Origin: Tissierellales bacterium
GTDB taxonomy: Bacteria > Bacillota > Clostridia > Tissierellales > JASKZW01
Direction of reading: 5' to 3'
Assembly (NCBI GenBank): GCA_030152145.1
Contig: JASLIL010000024.1
Location: forward strand, 1-31,808
Length of the DNA stretch: 31,808 nucleotides
Within the stretch, counting starts at the first letter, position 1. Every line of letters begins with the position of its first letter. This document shows, one piece after another, positions 30,759 through 31,808 of the stretch. The notes under the pieces are model-generated. The model did not search any database and was not told where the DNA came from. It worked only from the letters and a program-made list of their open reading frames with translations. Made by a program: the position numbers and the translations under genes.

Positions 30759-31605
30759 ATAAAACTTCTTCTATAAGGCCAGGACTATCAAGGTGAATCA
30801 TATGATCAGAGCCCTTTGCCTCTATAAACTGGCTATCTTTTGAAAAACTTAATAGATTTAGCTGAAGCTCCCTCCATTTTTCCTCAAACTTAATAGCCTC
30901 CCAATTAGGACAATCAGACCTGATCCAGTTTTCTATAGTATGATACTTGTCCCTGGCTACTACCCTAAGAGGAATCTTGGTCCTATACTTTAATCTTCCT
31001 ATTTCTCCAGCATCCTCATGCCAATGGGAAAGTTCCTCTGAAACAGTCTTATAGACTAGGGGATTGCTGAAAAAATCTACTACTTTAGGGTAGTCCTCCC
31101 CTGTTATTTCCCTGTACTTTAGATTGTTTCTCCTAGTAATTTTCTCTAGCTCCTCTCTTGAAAGACCAGATAGTTTCTCAAAGAGAAGGCTAAGATTGGC
31201 TAGGGAGTTCATTTTATTTATCTCTGGTGTGTCTAGCCTATCCAATTCCTTCAATCTATAGGATGTAGAATCCAAAAGTATAAGGCCCTTTAATCTTTCT
31301 GGATAGAGAAGGGCAAAATGCTGTAAACATAGACCTCCAAAGGAGTGGCCTATGGCTATAAACCTATCTATGGCTAAAAAGTCCACTAGCTCCCTTAGCT
31401 CATGGCTAATATTTTCTGTATTTCTAGGCTCCCTAGCTTTCTTAGACCTGCCATAGCCCCTTCTGTGGTAGAGCAAAAATCTGTATTGATCCTCTAAACT
31501 TTCTACTAGGGGATACCATTCATAGAAGGAGTTGCCTATACCTGTCTCTATAACTACAAGCTCCTCTCCCCTTCCCCTCAAGCTATAATCAAATATTTTA
31601 ATCAC
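30739..31605 (-). CDS. Alpha/beta hydrolase
   Basis: A 288-residue alpha/beta-hydrolase fold protein. Nucleophile elbow GHSFGG (serine at about residue 88), acid in VVARDKYHTIEN and histidine in GSDHMIHLD near the C-terminus give a complete triad; ETGIGNSFYEW supplies the oxyanion-hole region. Substrate not predictable from sequence. The start is GTG 31605, 7 nt after the GDPD stop; AAAGG directly abuts it, which is unusually close, so the exact start is uncertain. Likely co-transcribed with the phosphodiesterase upstream. No signal peptide. Confidence 0.82.
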   Translation of the reverse strand: MIKIFDYSLRGRGEELVVIETGIGNSFYEWYPLVESLEDQYRFLLYHRRGYGRSKKAREPRNTENISHELRELVDFLAIDRFIAIGHSFGGLCLQHFALLYPERLKGLILLDSTSYRLKELDRLDTPEINKMNSLANLSLLFEKLSGLSREELEKITRRNNLKYREITGEDYPKVVDFFSNPLVYKTVSEELSHWHEDAGEIGRLKYRTKIPLRVVARDKYHTIENWIRSDCPNWEAIKFEEKWRELQLNLLSFSKDSQFIEAKGSDHMIHLDSPGLIEEVLSSLTAL

Positions 31606-31612
31606 CCTTTCT

Positions 31613-31808
31613 CTACCAAGGACTTTCTTCTATCTTCCTCATCAGGTCAGGATAGTCTGTTATAATCCCATCCACTCCCAACTTAAAAAGCTCCCTGGCC
31701 TTGTTTTCGTCATTTACTGTCCAAACATAAACTGGTATCTGATTTTTATGGGCAGATCTTAAAAGCCTTTTATCTACCATAGATGCCTCTATGCTGATAA
31801 AATCTACT
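31613..31808 (-). CDS. Glycerophosphodiester phosphodiesterase, C-terminal end (5' part off window)
   Basis: A minus-strand frame open from the window edge for 64 codons, ending at TAG (31615-31613). It reads DFISIEASMVDKRLLRSAH, then IPVYVWTVND, then LGVDGIITDYPDLMRKI, the standard end of the GDPD/UgpQ TIM barrel (the VWTVN and GVDGIITDYP motifs). The enzyme hydrolyses glycerophosphodiesters to glycerol 3-phosphate and an alcohol. The catalytic N-terminal part is outside the window. It lies 7 nt upstream of the alpha/beta hydrolase gene. Confidence 0.88.
   Translation of the reverse strand, partial: VDFISIEASMVDKRLLRSAHKNQIPVYVWTVNDENKARELFKLGVDGIITDYPDLMRKIEESPW

Noticed and set aside
1..31808. 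CRISPR array, tRNA/rRNA, IS element or prophage
   Set aside because: No regularly spaced repeats, cloverleaf, transposase or phage structural gene was seen on either strand.

Overview
The window comes from a low-GC Gram-positive anaerobe. AGA/AGG, ATA and CTA codons are abundant, Shine-Dalgarno sites are strong (AAGGAGG type), intrinsic terminators are compact, and regulation uses T-box, THF and preQ1 leaders. The gene content (ferredoxin-domain MinD/NifX cluster, iron-sulfur flavoprotein, ATP-type PEPCK, Nqr operon) suggests a Clostridia/Tissierellia-like Firmicute, but no marker fixes the genus. Most genes are on the minus strand. I see no CRISPR array, tRNA, rRNA, IS element or prophage.

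Left part (1-10.2 kb): the start of a WYL regulator; an orphan trpB under a tryptophan T-box; a plus-strand pair (small membrane protein and PHP phosphoesterase); then a tightly overlapped minus-strand operon reading DUF134 regulator, NifX-like, MinD-ferredoxin ATPase, second MinD-ferredoxin ATPase, NifX-like, with a repeated motif at its promoter. Next are a 3-methyladenine glycosylase, a divergent PEPCK starting at TTG, and a folT-flavoprotein operon behind a THF riboswitch.

Middle part (10.2-18 kb): a YwaF-like membrane protein; an ABC-F ATPase of the YkpA/YbiT type with a strongly decayed second nucleotide site; pdxS with divergent pdxR and a palindrome between them; a DUF402 protein convergent with pdxR, both stops lying in one perfect hairpin; and the most unusual gene here, a 760-residue fusion of an SF1 helicase, a restriction-type nuclease domain and a complete LexA-like self-cleaving protease tail.

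Right part (18-31.8 kb): two closely related MATE exporters flank a block holding an M19 dipeptidase-DUF1905-DUF523 operon, a pirin and a YiiX-like cysteine hydrolase. Then come an unknown small acidic protein, a preQ1-riboswitch operon (radical SAM protein plus QueT) that looks like queuine salvage, an nqrBCDEF operon with no nqrA, a small membrane protein, an alpha/beta hydrolase, and the end of a glycerophosphodiester phosphodiesterase.

Recurring themes are stop codons placed inside terminator hairpins and start codons overlapping upstream stops. Many longest-ORF starts are wrong because the ribosome-binding site lies inside the ORF; starts here are chosen from Shine-Dalgarno position.
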